Shown here piece after piece: positions 11,640-21,194 of a stretch of 64,000 bases of DNA. How positions within the stretch are numbered: the stretch's first letter is position 1; each line of letters opens with the position of its first letter. The stretch lies in assembly GCF_000226095.1 (NCBI RefSeq), contig NC_016474.1:1054001-1118000 (forward strand). The letters run 5' to 3'. The notes beneath the pieces were generated by a model, which saw nothing but the letters and a program-made list of their open reading frames with translations, did not search any database and was not told the origin of the DNA. The stretch comes from Thermothelomyces thermophilus ATCC 42464. Its lineage: Eukaryota > Ascomycota > Sordariomycetes > Sordariales > Chaetomiaceae. Made by a program: the position numbers and the translations under genes.

Positions 11640-14600
11640 TTACAACTCTTCTTCTTCTTCTTCCTCCTCCTCTTCCTCGGCCTCCCCTCCCCTCTGCCCC
11701 TCCCCCCCGTCCTCCGACAAGGCCTCGCTGACGAGGCTCTGGTCGTTCGACCGGTGCACCGCCGTGCCCGTGTCGCTGACCATGTCCTCGTCCTCCATCT
11801 CCTCCTCCTTGATCTTCACGTCGGGCTGGACGACCGTCCTGTCCTCGGACGGCGCCAGCCCGACCGAGCTGGCGCGGCTGACGCTCCTGCGGTATTTCCC
11901 GCCCGGCGCGCCGGCGCCGGCGGCCCCCGCCTCGGAGGCGGCCGCCGCGGCGTCGAGGCTGTTGACGATCTTGCCGAGGCTGACGTGGATCTTGTAGAGC
12001 GCGTTCCGGCTCGCCGTGTCCGACACCAGCTGGTTGTCGACCGCGTCGCAGATGGCGGCGTACACCTCGCGGGTCTTGTCTTCCGACGAGGCCGGGGAGA
12101 CGTACAGCTTCCCGAGGAGGGCGGCGATGATCTTCTTTTCCTCTCCTGTTTTTGTGGCAACAGGGCGGTGGTGGTTAGCTATACCTGGCACAGGCGGAGA
12201 CCGGAATGAAGGAAAGAAAGGGGGGAGAGGGAGGAAAGGGGGGGGGGGGGGGAGTCGATGATGTGTGTGAAGGAGGAAGGAAATTGACTTACTGGGCGCG
12301 TTCCCGCCCAACCTCTGGATGATGTCGTGGGCAAAGTCCAGATGCACGTCGGCATTGACGTGTCTCTTCTCGGCCGCAGCATCCGTCCCGAGACCATCGG
12401 CGCCGGCCGACGGGGGCGTATAACACTTGCGGGGATCGGTCCAGTCGGCCAGGCAGGCGGCGATGGTGCTCAGCGAGACCATCTCGTCGTCGATGTCGGC
12501 GTCGTCGTCGTCGAACCCCTCGCGCACGTTGTAGAGCGTGTGGAGCGCATCCAGGGCGATGCAGCGCATCAGGTCCTGGTTCTCGGCCCGCGAGTAGCAG
12601 AAGACGGGCAGGAAGTAGTTGAGCGCCTGCCGGACGCTCTGGTTACCCGAGGAGGCGGGCTCGAAGTAGGCGATGACGAGCGTCTTGAGCAGCTCGGCCG
12701 ACACGTCGTGGTCGCTCACCACGCGGCCCAGGAGGAGCTTGGAGACGGCGACGGTGGCGGCGGCCTGCACCTCTGGGTGTTTGGCGCCCGAGCGGAGGGC
12801 CTTGACGTACACCTTGAGCAGGGCCGGGTTGGACGAGAGGAGCTGGGCGCCGTGCACGTTGAGGATGTCGGTGAGGATGTGCAGGGCCGTGATCTGGAGC
12901 TCGGTGTGGCCCTTGGTGAAGAAGTGCATAAAGAGGGTGAGGTTCTCCTCGGCGAGCGAGCGGTCGAGGAGGGAGCACAGGCCGAGGCAGACGAGGCCGC
13001 GCTCGCGCACCGGCGCCTCGTGGCTGCGGACGGCGGGGACGACGAGGTTGTTGAGCATGGCCACGAGGTGGTCGTTCTGCTGCAGGTCGCCCGACACGTT
13101 CTGGAGCATGCACTGCACGATGTGGAGGCACTTCATGTTGATCATGATCTCCTTGATGGCCTTCTGGGCGGCCTCCTCCTCGGAGAGCTCGGGAGTCTTG
13201 CTCTTTCCGCTCCGCGTAGGGGTGGTGTCGCCGCTGACCTCGGACCGGGCCGAGTGGAAGCTCTCGTCGTCGTTCTCGGGCACATCGTCGACGATGGTGT
13301 CGTGGACGTCGGCCACGGCCTCGAGGACGATGCTGCAGAACTCCTTCTCGCCGGCAGCGTCGGGCGCGCAGATGTCCCGCAGCGCGGCCACCGTGAGCTT
13401 GGTCACCTCCTCGGGCAGCTCCGGGATCGACAGTGTCTGCCGCAGGAGGGAGAACATCTTGCGACGGCCGACCTCGTCCGAGTAGTCGAGGGTGAGGGCG
13501 ATGTGCAGCAGCTGTTCCACTATGAACTCCTGTTCTGCCGTGTCCTCTTCCTCTTCCTCGTCCTCGACCTCCTGCTCCTCGGCCCGCTTGATGGCGTCGA
13601 TCAGGACCTTGATGTAGCGCTCGAGGTAGAAGGCCACCTTGGTGACCTCGGGCAGCTTCTCCTCGACGAGCGACTCGAACTTGCCGTTGCCCTCGTTGCG
13701 GCAGAAGTCGTTGAACGTCCGGACGACGAAGACGGACTCGGCGCTGAGCGTCTCGAAGAAGTTGTCGTCGAAGATCATGGCCTCCCTGTAATCCGGGCGG
13801 CCCTCCCAGAACCCCCTCATGGCCTCCAGGGCCACGCCGTTCTCGCCGCCCGAGTTGACCACGTCGATGCGCTCCAGCAGCTCGAGCAGGGCGTCCAGGT
13901 TGGGCGGCGACGCCTCGGCCGGCTGCCCGGTCTCGGCGGGCGGCTGCGTGCCCGCGCAGTCCTCGATCCAGCGCTCGCGGAAGAGGCGGGCGGCGGCCTT
14001 GCGCACGTTCTCGTCCCTGTCGCGCAGGCCCCAGCGCAGCAGCTTCTCCCGCATCGAGAGGGAGAGGTGACGGAAGTCGCCCAGGGCGGGCAGCAGCCGC
14101 GAGTAGACGGCCCGGCGGGTGGCCGCGTCCTGGTCCCGCGCCCTCTCGAGGAGGTAGGGCAGGGTGCTCGGCAGGATCGGCAGGTTGACCAGGAGCGACC
14201 TCCTCACGTCGGCGCTGGGGTCGTTCTGCAGCACCTCGAGCAGCCGCTCCAGCAGGCCGCTCGAGCCGTCGTCGTCGCTGTCGTCCGAATCCGGCTCCGC
14301 GTCGCCCTGGTTCCCCGCGAGCCGGCCGAGGCCCAGCACGGCCTGGGCGCGCACCATCGCCTCCTTGTCCCGGATGCGCTTCAGCAGGCCGGCGCGCAGC
14401 TTCTGGAACAGATCGTCGTCGATGGCGTCGAGCGAGTTGACGACGTGCGAGATCAGCTGCGTCGAGCGGTAGCGCACAAATTTGTCCTTGGCAGTCATCA
14501 GCGGCAGGATCGTCTCGACCAGATGGGCGGTCAGGCGCGTGCCGGGGGTCTCGGGCATGGTGCTGGCATCCGGGTCGAGCTCGCCGACGGCTGCGTTGTC

Positions 14601-15005
14601 CTTGTCGACGGCGTGGCGGAGGAACAGGCCGATGAAGCGGATCGTCTTCTCGCCGACGCTCTCGCTCTTCTTGATGGGCATGACGCGCAACACGCAGCGC
14701 ACAAACTCGGCGTTGAAGTCATCTTCGTCAAAGTCGGCGGCCGTGGCGGCAGCCGTCGAGGCCGACTTCTTGACGCTCGTCGGCTCGTAGCAGCACGCCT
14801 CCTGGATCTTGCGCAGGGTCACGACGAGCTTACGGTGCGTTGCTGTCGTCCGCTGCGCCTCGCGGAACACGCTCGCAATCTGGGTGCGCAGCGCATTGTC
14901 GGGCCCCTCGTCCGGCACGTCCGTGTTCACGGTGGATGAGGCGCGCGATGCTGTCGATGCGCGCGTCGATGATCGGGTCGACCTCGTCGACGCTCTCGGG
15001 GGCAT
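11640..15005 (-). CDS. ycg1: Condensin complex subunit 3 (Ycg1 / Cnd3 / CAP-G)
   Basis: HEAT-repeat subunit of condensin that, with the kleisin Brn1, grips DNA during mitotic chromosome compaction. The coding sequence is one long exon 12293-15005 and a 3' exon 11640-12145, giving 1072 residues. The start MPPRASTRSTRSSTRAS leads to the family's N-terminal block (ALRTQIASVFREAQRTTATHRK), then successive HEAT helices such as FVRYRSTQLISHVVNSLD, MVRAQAVLGLGRLAGNQ and DENVRKAAARLFRERWIED. A Cnd3-type C-terminal region contains VSKLLLGRVVSDHDVSAELLKTL and the tail ends in polyglutamate. The 147-bp intron 12146-12292 (GTAAGT...CAG) is a multiple of three and stop-free, so translation could read through it, adding a proline-rich 49-residue segment; splice sites and the foreign composition argue for removal. 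It holds a G-run of more than 10 bases near 12240. Confidence 0.95.
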   Translation of the reverse strand: MPPRASTRSTRSSTRASTASRASSTVNTDVPDEGPDNALRTQIASVFREAQRTTATHRKLVVTLRKIQEACCYEPTSVKKSASTAAATAADFDEDDFNAEFVRCVLRVMPIKKSESVGEKTIRFIGLFLRHAVDKDNAAVGELDPDASTMPETPGTRLTAHLVETILPLMTAKDKFVRYRSTQLISHVVNSLDAIDDDLFQKLRAGLLKRIRDKEAMVRAQAVLGLGRLAGNQGDAEPDSDDSDDDGSSGLLERLLEVLQNDPSADVRRSLLVNLPILPSTLPYLLERARDQDAATRRAVYSRLLPALGDFRHLSLSMREKLLRWGLRDRDENVRKAAARLFRERWIEDCAGTQPPAETGQPAEASPPNLDALLELLERIDVVNSGGENGVALEAMRGFWEGRPDYREAMIFDDNFFETLSAESVFVVRTFNDFCRNEGNGKFESLVEEKLPEVTKVAFYLERYIKVLIDAIKRAEEQEVEDEEEEEDTAEQEFIVEQLLHIALTLDYSDEVGRRKMFSLLRQTLSIPELPEEVTKLTVAALRDICAPDAAGEKEFCSIVLEAVADVHDTIVDDVPENDDESFHSARSEVSGDTTPTRSGKSKTPELSEEEAAQKAIKEIMINMKCLHIVQCMLQNVSGDLQQNDHLVAMLNNLVVPAVRSHEAPVRERGLVCLGLCSLLDRSLAEENLTLFMHFFTKGHTELQITALHILTDILNVHGAQLLSSNPALLKVYVKALRSGAKHPEVQAAATVAVSKLLLGRVVSDHDVSAELLKTLVIAYFEPASSGNQSVRQALNYFLPVFCYSRAENQDLMRCIALDALHTLYNVREGFDDDDADIDDEMVSLSTIAACLADWTDPRKCYTPPSAGADGLGTDAAAEKRHVNADVHLDFAHDIIQRLGGNAPSKSISFLLHTHHRLPPPPPFLPLPPFFPSFRSPPVPGIANHHRPVATKTGEEKKIIAALLGKLYVSPASSEDKTREVYAAICDAVDNQLVSDTASRNALYKIHVSLGKIVNSLDAAAAASEAGAAGAGAPGGKYRRSVSRASSVGLAPSEDRTVVQPDVKIKEEEMEDEDMVSDTGTAVHRSNDQSLVSEALSEDGGEGQRGGEAEEEEEEEEEEEL

Positions 15006-15492
15006 AATTGCGGGGTTGTGTTGTGTAGTTATTGTCTTTTCTTCGCTGCGTTTAGTGCGCCCGCGTATTGAGCCGCATTTGCGGTGCTGGATATCGAAGT
15101 GTCGAAATAATCGGCGAGACTCGACCCTGTTTTTGATTCTGTTTTTGGGAGTCGGCTTCGGTTTGCCTTGGCAATTGGGGGAGTTGCAGTTGTTGTTTGT
15201 TTACTGGGGGGCTTCCTAGTCTGGTTAGGTACACTAGTGGCTCGAAGTCGGAGGGGTTCACTCGCCCCACAACTTAGTTGATGAGATAAGCCTTATCGTC
15301 AAGTTTGGTTACTGTTCCTGGGATTTTTTTTTTTTTTTTTTCCTCTTGAGCCTGAGGCCAGTGGGAGCTCAGGCCAAGCCAATCAACTCCCTACTGTGTA
15401 GTGCATTACAAAAATCCGTACATAACAACTCCCTGCAGATTGATTTGGACCGCAAGGAAATTCGACTTCAATTGAACCCAGGCTTTTTGACC
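15006..15492. promoter_or_regulatory. Divergent promoter region YCG1 / NOP4
   Basis: 487 bp between divergent starts, so it must carry both promoters. A T18 tract at 15324-15341 lies about 150 bp before the NOP4 start. No TATA box is evident. The NOP4 frame stays open upstream to 15346 but contains no ATG before 15493. Confidence 0.6.
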
Positions 15493-17901
15493 ATGGGAAA
15501 TTCTGACAAAAAGCGCCAACGCGAGGCCGAAGAAGCGCCCGCGGGGCCCGGAGAGTCCGCCGCGCAGACCCCCGATCCGCCGTCCAAGAAAGCGCGGCTC
15601 GATTCGCATCGGCAACTCTTCGTACGATCACTGCCGCCAGACGCCACCAGCGAGTCCCTGGTCGAGTTCTTCTCGCAGCACTACCCCGTTAAGCACGCCA
15701 CCGTCGTGCTCGACCCAAAGACCAAGACCTCACGCGGCTATGGTTTCGTCTCGTTCGCCGACCCCGAAGATGCGGCCGAAGCCAAGGAGAAGCTCAAGAA
15801 CGAGCTTTTCCACGGCCGCCGGCTGCAGCTCGACATTGCTCTGCCACGCCTCCGTGACGCTTCCAAGGTGGACCCCGAGGTTGTGTCCAAGACTATCGAG
15901 GAAAAGCGCAAGCGCGAGGCCGAGCTGGAACTGGCCCGGAAGCCCCCGAAGCTCATCATTCGCAACCTTCCCTGGAGCATCAAGAAGCCGGAGCAGCTGG
16001 CGAAACTGTTTCAGAGTTTCGGCAAAGTCAAATTTGTCGACTTGCCCAACGATAAGGGCAAGCTGGCCGGGTTCGGTTTCGTCACGCTCCGCGGGCGGAA
16101 AAATGCCGAGAGGGCAATGGAGGCTATCAACGGCAAGGTGGTCGACGGGCGCACATTGGCGGTCGATTGGGCGGTGGACAAGCAGACATGGGAAAAGCTG
16201 AAGGACGCCGCGGACCAAGACGAGGCCAAGGCTAAGAGCCCCAAGGAGAAGAAGTCGGAAAAGGCGAAAAGCGACAAGAAAGAGGAGGATGAGGACGACG
16301 ACCCCAACATGACCCAGGAAGACCGAGATCTGGTGAACTTCTTCAAGAACTACGGTGACAATCTCGAGGACGAGGAGGAGGAGGATGACCAGGAAAGTGA
16401 GGAGGATGACGAGGAAAAGAGCCACGGAGAGGAGGATCAGGACGGGGATAGCGAAAGCGGCGAGGAGGAGGAGGAAGACCAAGAAGAGGATGAGGACAGC
16501 GAGTCGGACGTCGAGGAGTCGGATGACTCGGACGACGAGGAGGACAAGAAGAAGCCCAAGAAGCCGCTGACGGACAACTCGACAACCATCTTCATCCGCA
16601 ACTTACCGTACTCGACAACGGACGAGACGCTCAAGGCACACTTTACGAGGTTCGGCCGAGTGAGGTACGCCCGGGTAGTCATGGACCGCACCACAGAGAA
16701 GCCCGCGGGCACAGGGTTTGTTTGTTTTGTCAGGGAGGAGGATTTCAAGGCCTGCCTGAAGGGCGCACCCCGGCACAAGCCCGCGCCTATGCTGGCCAAG
16801 CACTCGGTGCTGCAGGACGAGACGGCGGATCCCGAAGGCAATTACACACTCGACGGCCGCGTCCTCCAGGTGACCCAGGCGGTGTCCAAGGACGAAGCGG
16901 CCCGGCTAGCCGAGGAGAGCAAGGGCAGGCGGAAGGAAGACAAGCGGCGGCTCTTCCTCCTCTCGGAGGGCGCCATCACGCCCAAGTCGCCCCTCTACAG
17001 CAAACTCACCCCGGCCGAGATCAAGATGCGGGAGGCGAGCGCGAAGCAGCGCAAGAAGTTGATCGAGTCCAACCCGAGCCTGCACCTCAGCCTGACGCGC
17101 CTCGCGGTCCGCAACATTCCGCACAGCCTGTCCTCCAAAGACCTCAAGGCGCTCGCGCGGCGCGCCATCGTCGAGTTCGCCAAGGACGTCAAGGAAGGCC
17201 GGCGCCTGCCCATCTCCAAAGAAGAAAGGGAGCGGGGCGGCGAGGCCGACCGGGAGGCGGAGCGGCGCCGCAGGGAGAAGGGCAAGGGCGTGGTGCGGCA
17301 GGCCAAGATCGTCTTCGAGACGGCGCAGGGATCCAAGGTGGACGAGAAGACGGGCGGGGGCAGGTCGCGCGGCTACGGCTTCATCGAATACTGGTCGCAC
17401 CGCCGGGCGCTCATGGGCCTCCGCTACCTCAACGGCCACCCGCTCAAGAACGAGGCCGGCAAGACGCCGCGGCTGATTGTCGAGTTTGCCATCGAAAACG
17501 CAAAGGTCGTGCAGCGGCGGCGCCAGCAGGAGGAGAAGAGCAGGATGGCCAAGGAGCAGAAGGCCGCGGGCGGTGCCGGTAAGGACGGAAAGGGAAAGGT
17601 CAAGGGGAAGGGGAATGACAAGAAGGAGAAGGGCATGGAGCAGAAGGATGGCAGCGGTCGGTCCAAGGGCAAGGGGTCCAAGGGCCGGGATGGGAAAGAC
17701 GGGAAGGGCGGGAAGCCGGGCAAAGGTGCAAAGCCCGGCAAGGGTGGCAAGAAGAGCGCGGCCGAGGCGAAGGCCGGGGTGCCGCCCGCCAAGCAGGGCA
17801 AGAAGAAGGCGGACGAGAAGCTCGCCCTGAGGACCAAGATCATTGCGAGGAAACGGATGATGCGGAAGAAGAAGGCGGCTATGCGGGCGGGTAAGAGGTA
17901 G
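15493..17901 (+). CDS. nop4: Nucleolar RNA-binding protein Nop4 (RBM28-like)
   Basis: Nucleolar RRM protein needed for 27S pre-rRNA processing and 60S subunit assembly. It is intronless and 802 residues long; the start MGNSDKKRQRE is the first ATG of the frame. RRM1 spans about 41-117 with LFVRSL and RGYGFVSF. RRM2 spans about 153-230 with LIIRNL and AGFGFVTL. A very acidic Asp/Glu/Ser stretch lies at about 264-350. RRM3 begins near 365 with IFIRNL and GTGFVCF, and a degenerate RRM4 near 540 (LAVRNIPHSL) contains a basic insert before RGYGFIEYW. The tail is Lys/Gly-rich and ends KKKAAMRAGKR, a nucleolar-type basic region. Four RRMs with an acidic spacer between RRM2 and RRM3 match Nop4/RBM28. 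Confidence 0.95.
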   Translation: MGNSDKKRQREAEEAPAGPGESAAQTPDPPSKKARLDSHRQLFVRSLPPDATSESLVEFFSQHYPVKHATVVLDPKTKTSRGYGFVSFADPEDAAEAKEKLKNELFHGRRLQLDIALPRLRDASKVDPEVVSKTIEEKRKREAELELARKPPKLIIRNLPWSIKKPEQLAKLFQSFGKVKFVDLPNDKGKLAGFGFVTLRGRKNAERAMEAINGKVVDGRTLAVDWAVDKQTWEKLKDAADQDEAKAKSPKEKKSEKAKSDKKEEDEDDDPNMTQEDRDLVNFFKNYGDNLEDEEEEDDQESEEDDEEKSHGEEDQDGDSESGEEEEEDQEEDEDSESDVEESDDSDDEEDKKKPKKPLTDNSTTIFIRNLPYSTTDETLKAHFTRFGRVRYARVVMDRTTEKPAGTGFVCFVREEDFKACLKGAPRHKPAPMLAKHSVLQDETADPEGNYTLDGRVLQVTQAVSKDEAARLAEESKGRRKEDKRRLFLLSEGAITPKSPLYSKLTPAEIKMREASAKQRKKLIESNPSLHLSLTRLAVRNIPHSLSSKDLKALARRAIVEFAKDVKEGRRLPISKEERERGGEADREAERRRREKGKGVVRQAKIVFETAQGSKVDEKTGGGRSRGYGFIEYWSHRRALMGLRYLNGHPLKNEAGKTPRLIVEFAIENAKVVQRRRQQEEKSRMAKEQKAAGGAGKDGKGKVKGKGNDKKEKGMEQKDGSGRSKGKGSKGRDGKDGKGGKPGKGAKPGKGGKKSAAEAKAGVPPAKQGKKKADEKLALRTKIIARKRMMRKKKAAMRAGKR

Positions 17902-18836
17902 GGGGATATCGTAGGGTTCCCCCTTTGTTGAACTTCCCAAGTACGTACCATAGTACGGTTACTAAGGGACATTCTTTTTTAGGTAAGGTACCTGACCTAC
18001 CTAGCGTACCTTACAAAGAGGATACAGATCGGTACGAACAATGAGGCACATGTAATCCGTATGTCCATGCACGTGCGTGCTTGGGCTACAACGCGTTGAG
18101 ATTTTGTACTTTTTGCTTGTACCTGCTTGGCTTGTTTGGCTTACTTGCGCAGTGGACGCTTGCAACGTGTTTTCTTTTTTCTTTCTTTCTTTCTTTTTTT
18201 TTTTTGCTCTCCCTTTTCCCTATTCATTTAATTATCCTCGTCATCCCTCACCTGCTTTCTCACAACGGCACCCGGCGTTCGATCTGAGGATCAGCCGAGG
18301 GCCGAACTATCGGCATCCTTGCCCCTCACTCTCGAGTCAAAGTTCTCAGCAACGCAACATGCACATCGGATGACGCCGCTCTGCCGTCCGCCCCACATAC
18401 ATACATCACTTTGGTTCCTTTTCATCATGCCTTCTGAAAATCGGCTCTTCAGTGCCTTGCGCTAGACCGAGCGGCTCCGGCGGGAAAATCGGTTGGCATT
18501 GCAGCAACCATCTTGTGTAATTGGATATTCACATCACATCACATCACATCACATTGCTATTGCGCAGGTGAATGTGCTTGTTTTTAGGTTTGGCTAGAGT
18601 AAACAAAAAGCACTAAGCTACATAAACCGGCAGACTAGCAGACTAGTGTATCCGTATTTTTGCAGTGAATGAGAGGCCACGGGTTCCATCTTGCAACCCG
18701 ACTTGCAACGAATCGAGTGGAGTTGGCGCATTGAAGTGGAGTGTTACGTGCTCGAGTCATCCGCTCTTTTGTTGACATACTGCATACTGTGTGTGTATGT
18801 GTGTGTAGTGGTTGGTGTAGCGTAGCAGCCCATGCG
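17902..18836. other. Convergent intergenic region with simple repeats
   Basis: About 935 bp between convergent stops. It holds GTAC-rich stretches (17941-18060), a CTTT/T-rich run (18172-18206), a (CACAT)5 repeat and a TG-rich run at 18788-18810. No gene was seen. Confidence 0.65.
18530..18554. repeat. (CACAT)5 microsatellite
   Basis: Five exact tandem copies of the pentamer CACAT. This is a simple repeat in non-coding sequence between convergent genes. Confidence 0.95.
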
Positions 18837-20555
18837 TCACTTCCAAAACCACCCTCCTTCCTTTGGCGGCTCCTTTGGCGGCTCCTTTGGCTCCTGGCTT
18901 GTCTCCGTATCGTGTTTCGCGGGGGCTGGGGTGATGGTCTTCTCCCAGCGGTCGGTACGGCCCACGGAGCTGTGGACCTGTCTCATGATTACGTTGCCCT
19001 TGTCGTCTGTCCAGGTGGTCTCGGTCTTGGAGTGCGCGTTGCCGTGCTCGTCGACAAACTCCTTCTTCGTAGTCTTCTTGGTGATGCCATCCTCGACCAC
19101 CTCGGTGGTGTCGACCCTGGGCGGCGAAGCAGGCTTAGGTTCGGCTAGAGTGCCGCTGCGCCGGGCCTCCGAGATGGATTTGAAAAAGTTGGAGAGCGAG
19201 CGCTCCGACTCGTGGAAGGCGGACTGGATCACCGAATATAAATCATTCTCTGTCTCGGGCGTCTTCTGATTCTCGACGGCGTCGTCGTCCTTTTGCTTCG
19301 TAGCTCGCTCCTTGCCGAAGCGCTGCAGCGACTTGACCTCATCCTCCAGCACCTTGCCCAGCGTCTTCACGACGCCTCCGATGCCGTCAAAGAAGGACGA
19401 CCCTTTCTCATCCGCCACATCGCGCCACGAATCAATCTCCTTCCCCATGTCCCTCTTGGCCTCCTCCACCCAGGAATCCGCCTCTTCGATGGCGCGCCTC
19501 CCCTCGCCCAGCAGCTCCTCCCACGCCCGTCCGGCCGCCTTCTCCCTCTTCTCCTCCGCCCGGCGCCGCTCCACCCACTCGGCCATCGTCCTCGGCGACT
19601 GGTAGCCCATGCCGGGATCGTACACGGGGAACAGCACCTCGGTCAGGCCACGGCTGCGCATCCGCTCCAACCAGGCCACCTCCCGCATTCCTCCCCACCA
19701 TCCGCCCGGAAAGCCGACCATTCCGCCCCGATCATGCCACGACCAGGGAAGGGGGTGGAAGAAATGATCAAGACCGCCCCAGCCGCCACCGAGGAATCCA
19801 ACATGATGATGGTGCTGCTGGCGGCGACGGCCGAGGTCCGAGAGCTCCAGCCCGGAGCTGACGCGCATCAGGTCCTCAAACGCCTCGAGCCACCCGAACT
19901 CACTGCCGCCGCCGCCGCCGCCGCCGCCGGCGGCACCGCGAGAGGCGTCAAAAACGTCCCATGGCCAGCTGTCGCGGTCCCAGTCGCGGGAGGAGGATGA
20001 TGATGATGATGATGGTGGTGGTGGCGCCGAGGACGACGACGACAAGTCTACGTCGCGCGGGACGGGCTTGCGGCCTGGTCGGCCCAGCTCCGGGTCATGC
20101 TCGAGCCGCAGCGGGGAGTAGGCGGAGCGGGTGAGGAAGAGGCGCCAGGCGAGGGTCGCCTCGGCCGGGGTGCCGCCGGCGAGGAGGGCGATGCGGGACT
20201 CGAGGTGCTGCTCCGAAAGGGTGAGCATCGAGAGGGACGTGTCCGTCCCCGTCGTTGATGCCGTTGTCGTTGTCGTTGTCATTGTTGTCCTCGTCGGAGT
20301 GGCCATCGTCGTTGACGTTGCGTTGTCCGGATCCCGGCTGGAGTGATCCGCTGCACCTGCACCTGCACCTGCACTTGCAGCACTACCCCTCAAGGTGCTC
20401 AAGGCCGAGTGGATGCTGGAGTCGACGTTCTGCTTGAAGCGGATAAAGGGATTAGATTCGCTGCTTTTCCTGCTGCTGCTGTTCTTGTTGTTGTTGTTGT
20501 TCTTGCCGCGAATGTTATTATTATTATAAAGATCGCCGTCTTCCGTCTTTGTCAT
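18837..20555 (-). CDS. Conserved fungal protein of unknown function
   Basis: A single open frame of 572 codons with ATG start. I do not recognise a named family. The N-terminus is Asn/Ser-rich, then comes NPFIRFKQNVDSSIHSALSTL, which resembles the opening of unnamed proteins in other filamentous ascomycetes. A Ser/Thr/Pro/Gly-rich middle with tryptophans follows (residues about 60-270), then SRGLTEVLFPVYDPGMGYQSP, a charged helical segment (about 310-440, likely coiled coil: RRAEEKREKAAGRAWEELL), and a C-terminal Thr/Lys-rich block (EVVEDGITKKTTKKEFVDEHG) ending PKEGGWFWK. No membrane span or signal peptide is evident. It is intronless, convergent with NOP4 and divergent from the F-box gene. 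Length, codon bias and conserved-looking blocks support a real gene; function is unknown. Confidence 0.8.
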   Translation of the reverse strand: MTKTEDGDLYNNNNIRGKNNNNNKNSSSRKSSESNPFIRFKQNVDSSIHSALSTLRGSAASAGAGAGAADHSSRDPDNATSTTMATPTRTTMTTTTTTASTTGTDTSLSMLTLSEQHLESRIALLAGGTPAEATLAWRLFLTRSAYSPLRLEHDPELGRPGRKPVPRDVDLSSSSSAPPPPSSSSSSSSRDWDRDSWPWDVFDASRGAAGGGGGGGGSEFGWLEAFEDLMRVSSGLELSDLGRRRQQHHHHVGFLGGGWGGLDHFFHPLPWSWHDRGGMVGFPGGWWGGMREVAWLERMRSRGLTEVLFPVYDPGMGYQSPRTMAEWVERRRAEEKREKAAGRAWEELLGEGRRAIEEADSWVEEAKRDMGKEIDSWRDVADEKGSSFFDGIGGVVKTLGKVLEDEVKSLQRFGKERATKQKDDDAVENQKTPETENDLYSVIQSAFHESERSLSNFFKSISEARRSGTLAEPKPASPPRVDTTEVVEDGITKKTTKKEFVDEHGNAHSKTETTWTDDKGNVIMRQVHSSVGRTDRWEKTITPAPAKHDTETSQEPKEPPKEPPKEGGWFWK

Positions 20556-21194
20556 AGTACGTGTGATGAGTTGCCAGGTTTAGCGTCCGGATGCGACACG
20601 GGACGCTCAGCTGTGCTCGCAATTTGGCGATGATGAACTGCGATGGCGAGATGGTGACACGTTTGGAGCAAAAAAGACTTGGCGCGTTACGGCTCCCCCT
20701 GGTGGCCCCGCTGTGGGGCAGGCCTCTTGTCCACGGGATCGGTCCAGCTTGTTCTGGAAGCGCGGCCTGAGAGCGGTATTCAGCAAGCGGGTTCTTGGTA
20801 TTACGTGTGGGAAACCTTCTATGAGCATACCTGTCGTCACGAGGACAGCACGTCCTTGAACGCCCCTGGGTCCCCGCATATTCCAAGTTTTGGAAGGGGC
20901 CCATTGATGGATGGGAGGTACATACCACTGTAGTGTATACGGATACACAGTATATCTTACTGCTAAGAGTCTGCAGAAGGTTGACATGATGTACGGATTA
21001 AAGTATATAATTCCACGGCCCCTCTCACCTGGCCAACTGCTTGATTCACTTATTGTTGTTGGTATTGTCTCAACGGTGAAATCTTCTTCCCTCATCTATT
21101 CTTAAAGAGTCTTTGTAAGAGCACACACAGTACAACCATATCCGTACGAGATTATATATATAAGTCCTACCAACTCTACTACCATCAGACAACC
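20556..21194. other. Divergent promoter region
   Basis: 640 bp between divergent starts. Tacggata- and tgtacggatt-type motifs occur at about 20938 and 20991, and tatccgtacgag at about 21139. No coding sequence was seen. Confidence 0.6.
21151..21164 (+). promoter_or_regulatory. TATA-like element of the F-box gene
   Basis: The run attatatatataag lies about 30-45 bp before the ATG at 21195. The position would imply a very short 5' leader, or use of the element for a start site near the ATG. Sequence pattern only. Confidence 0.45.

Noticed and set aside
12327-14939. 870-codon open frame on the plus strand opposite YCG1
   Set aside because: It mirrors the GC-rich codon use of YCG1 and has repetitive Val/Leu/Glu/Asp/Gly composition with no family features. 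YCG1 on the other strand has clear condensin motifs.
15346-15492. N-terminal extension of NOP4
   Set aside because: The frame is open but contains no ATG, crosses promoter-like sequence, and family members start near MGNSDKK.
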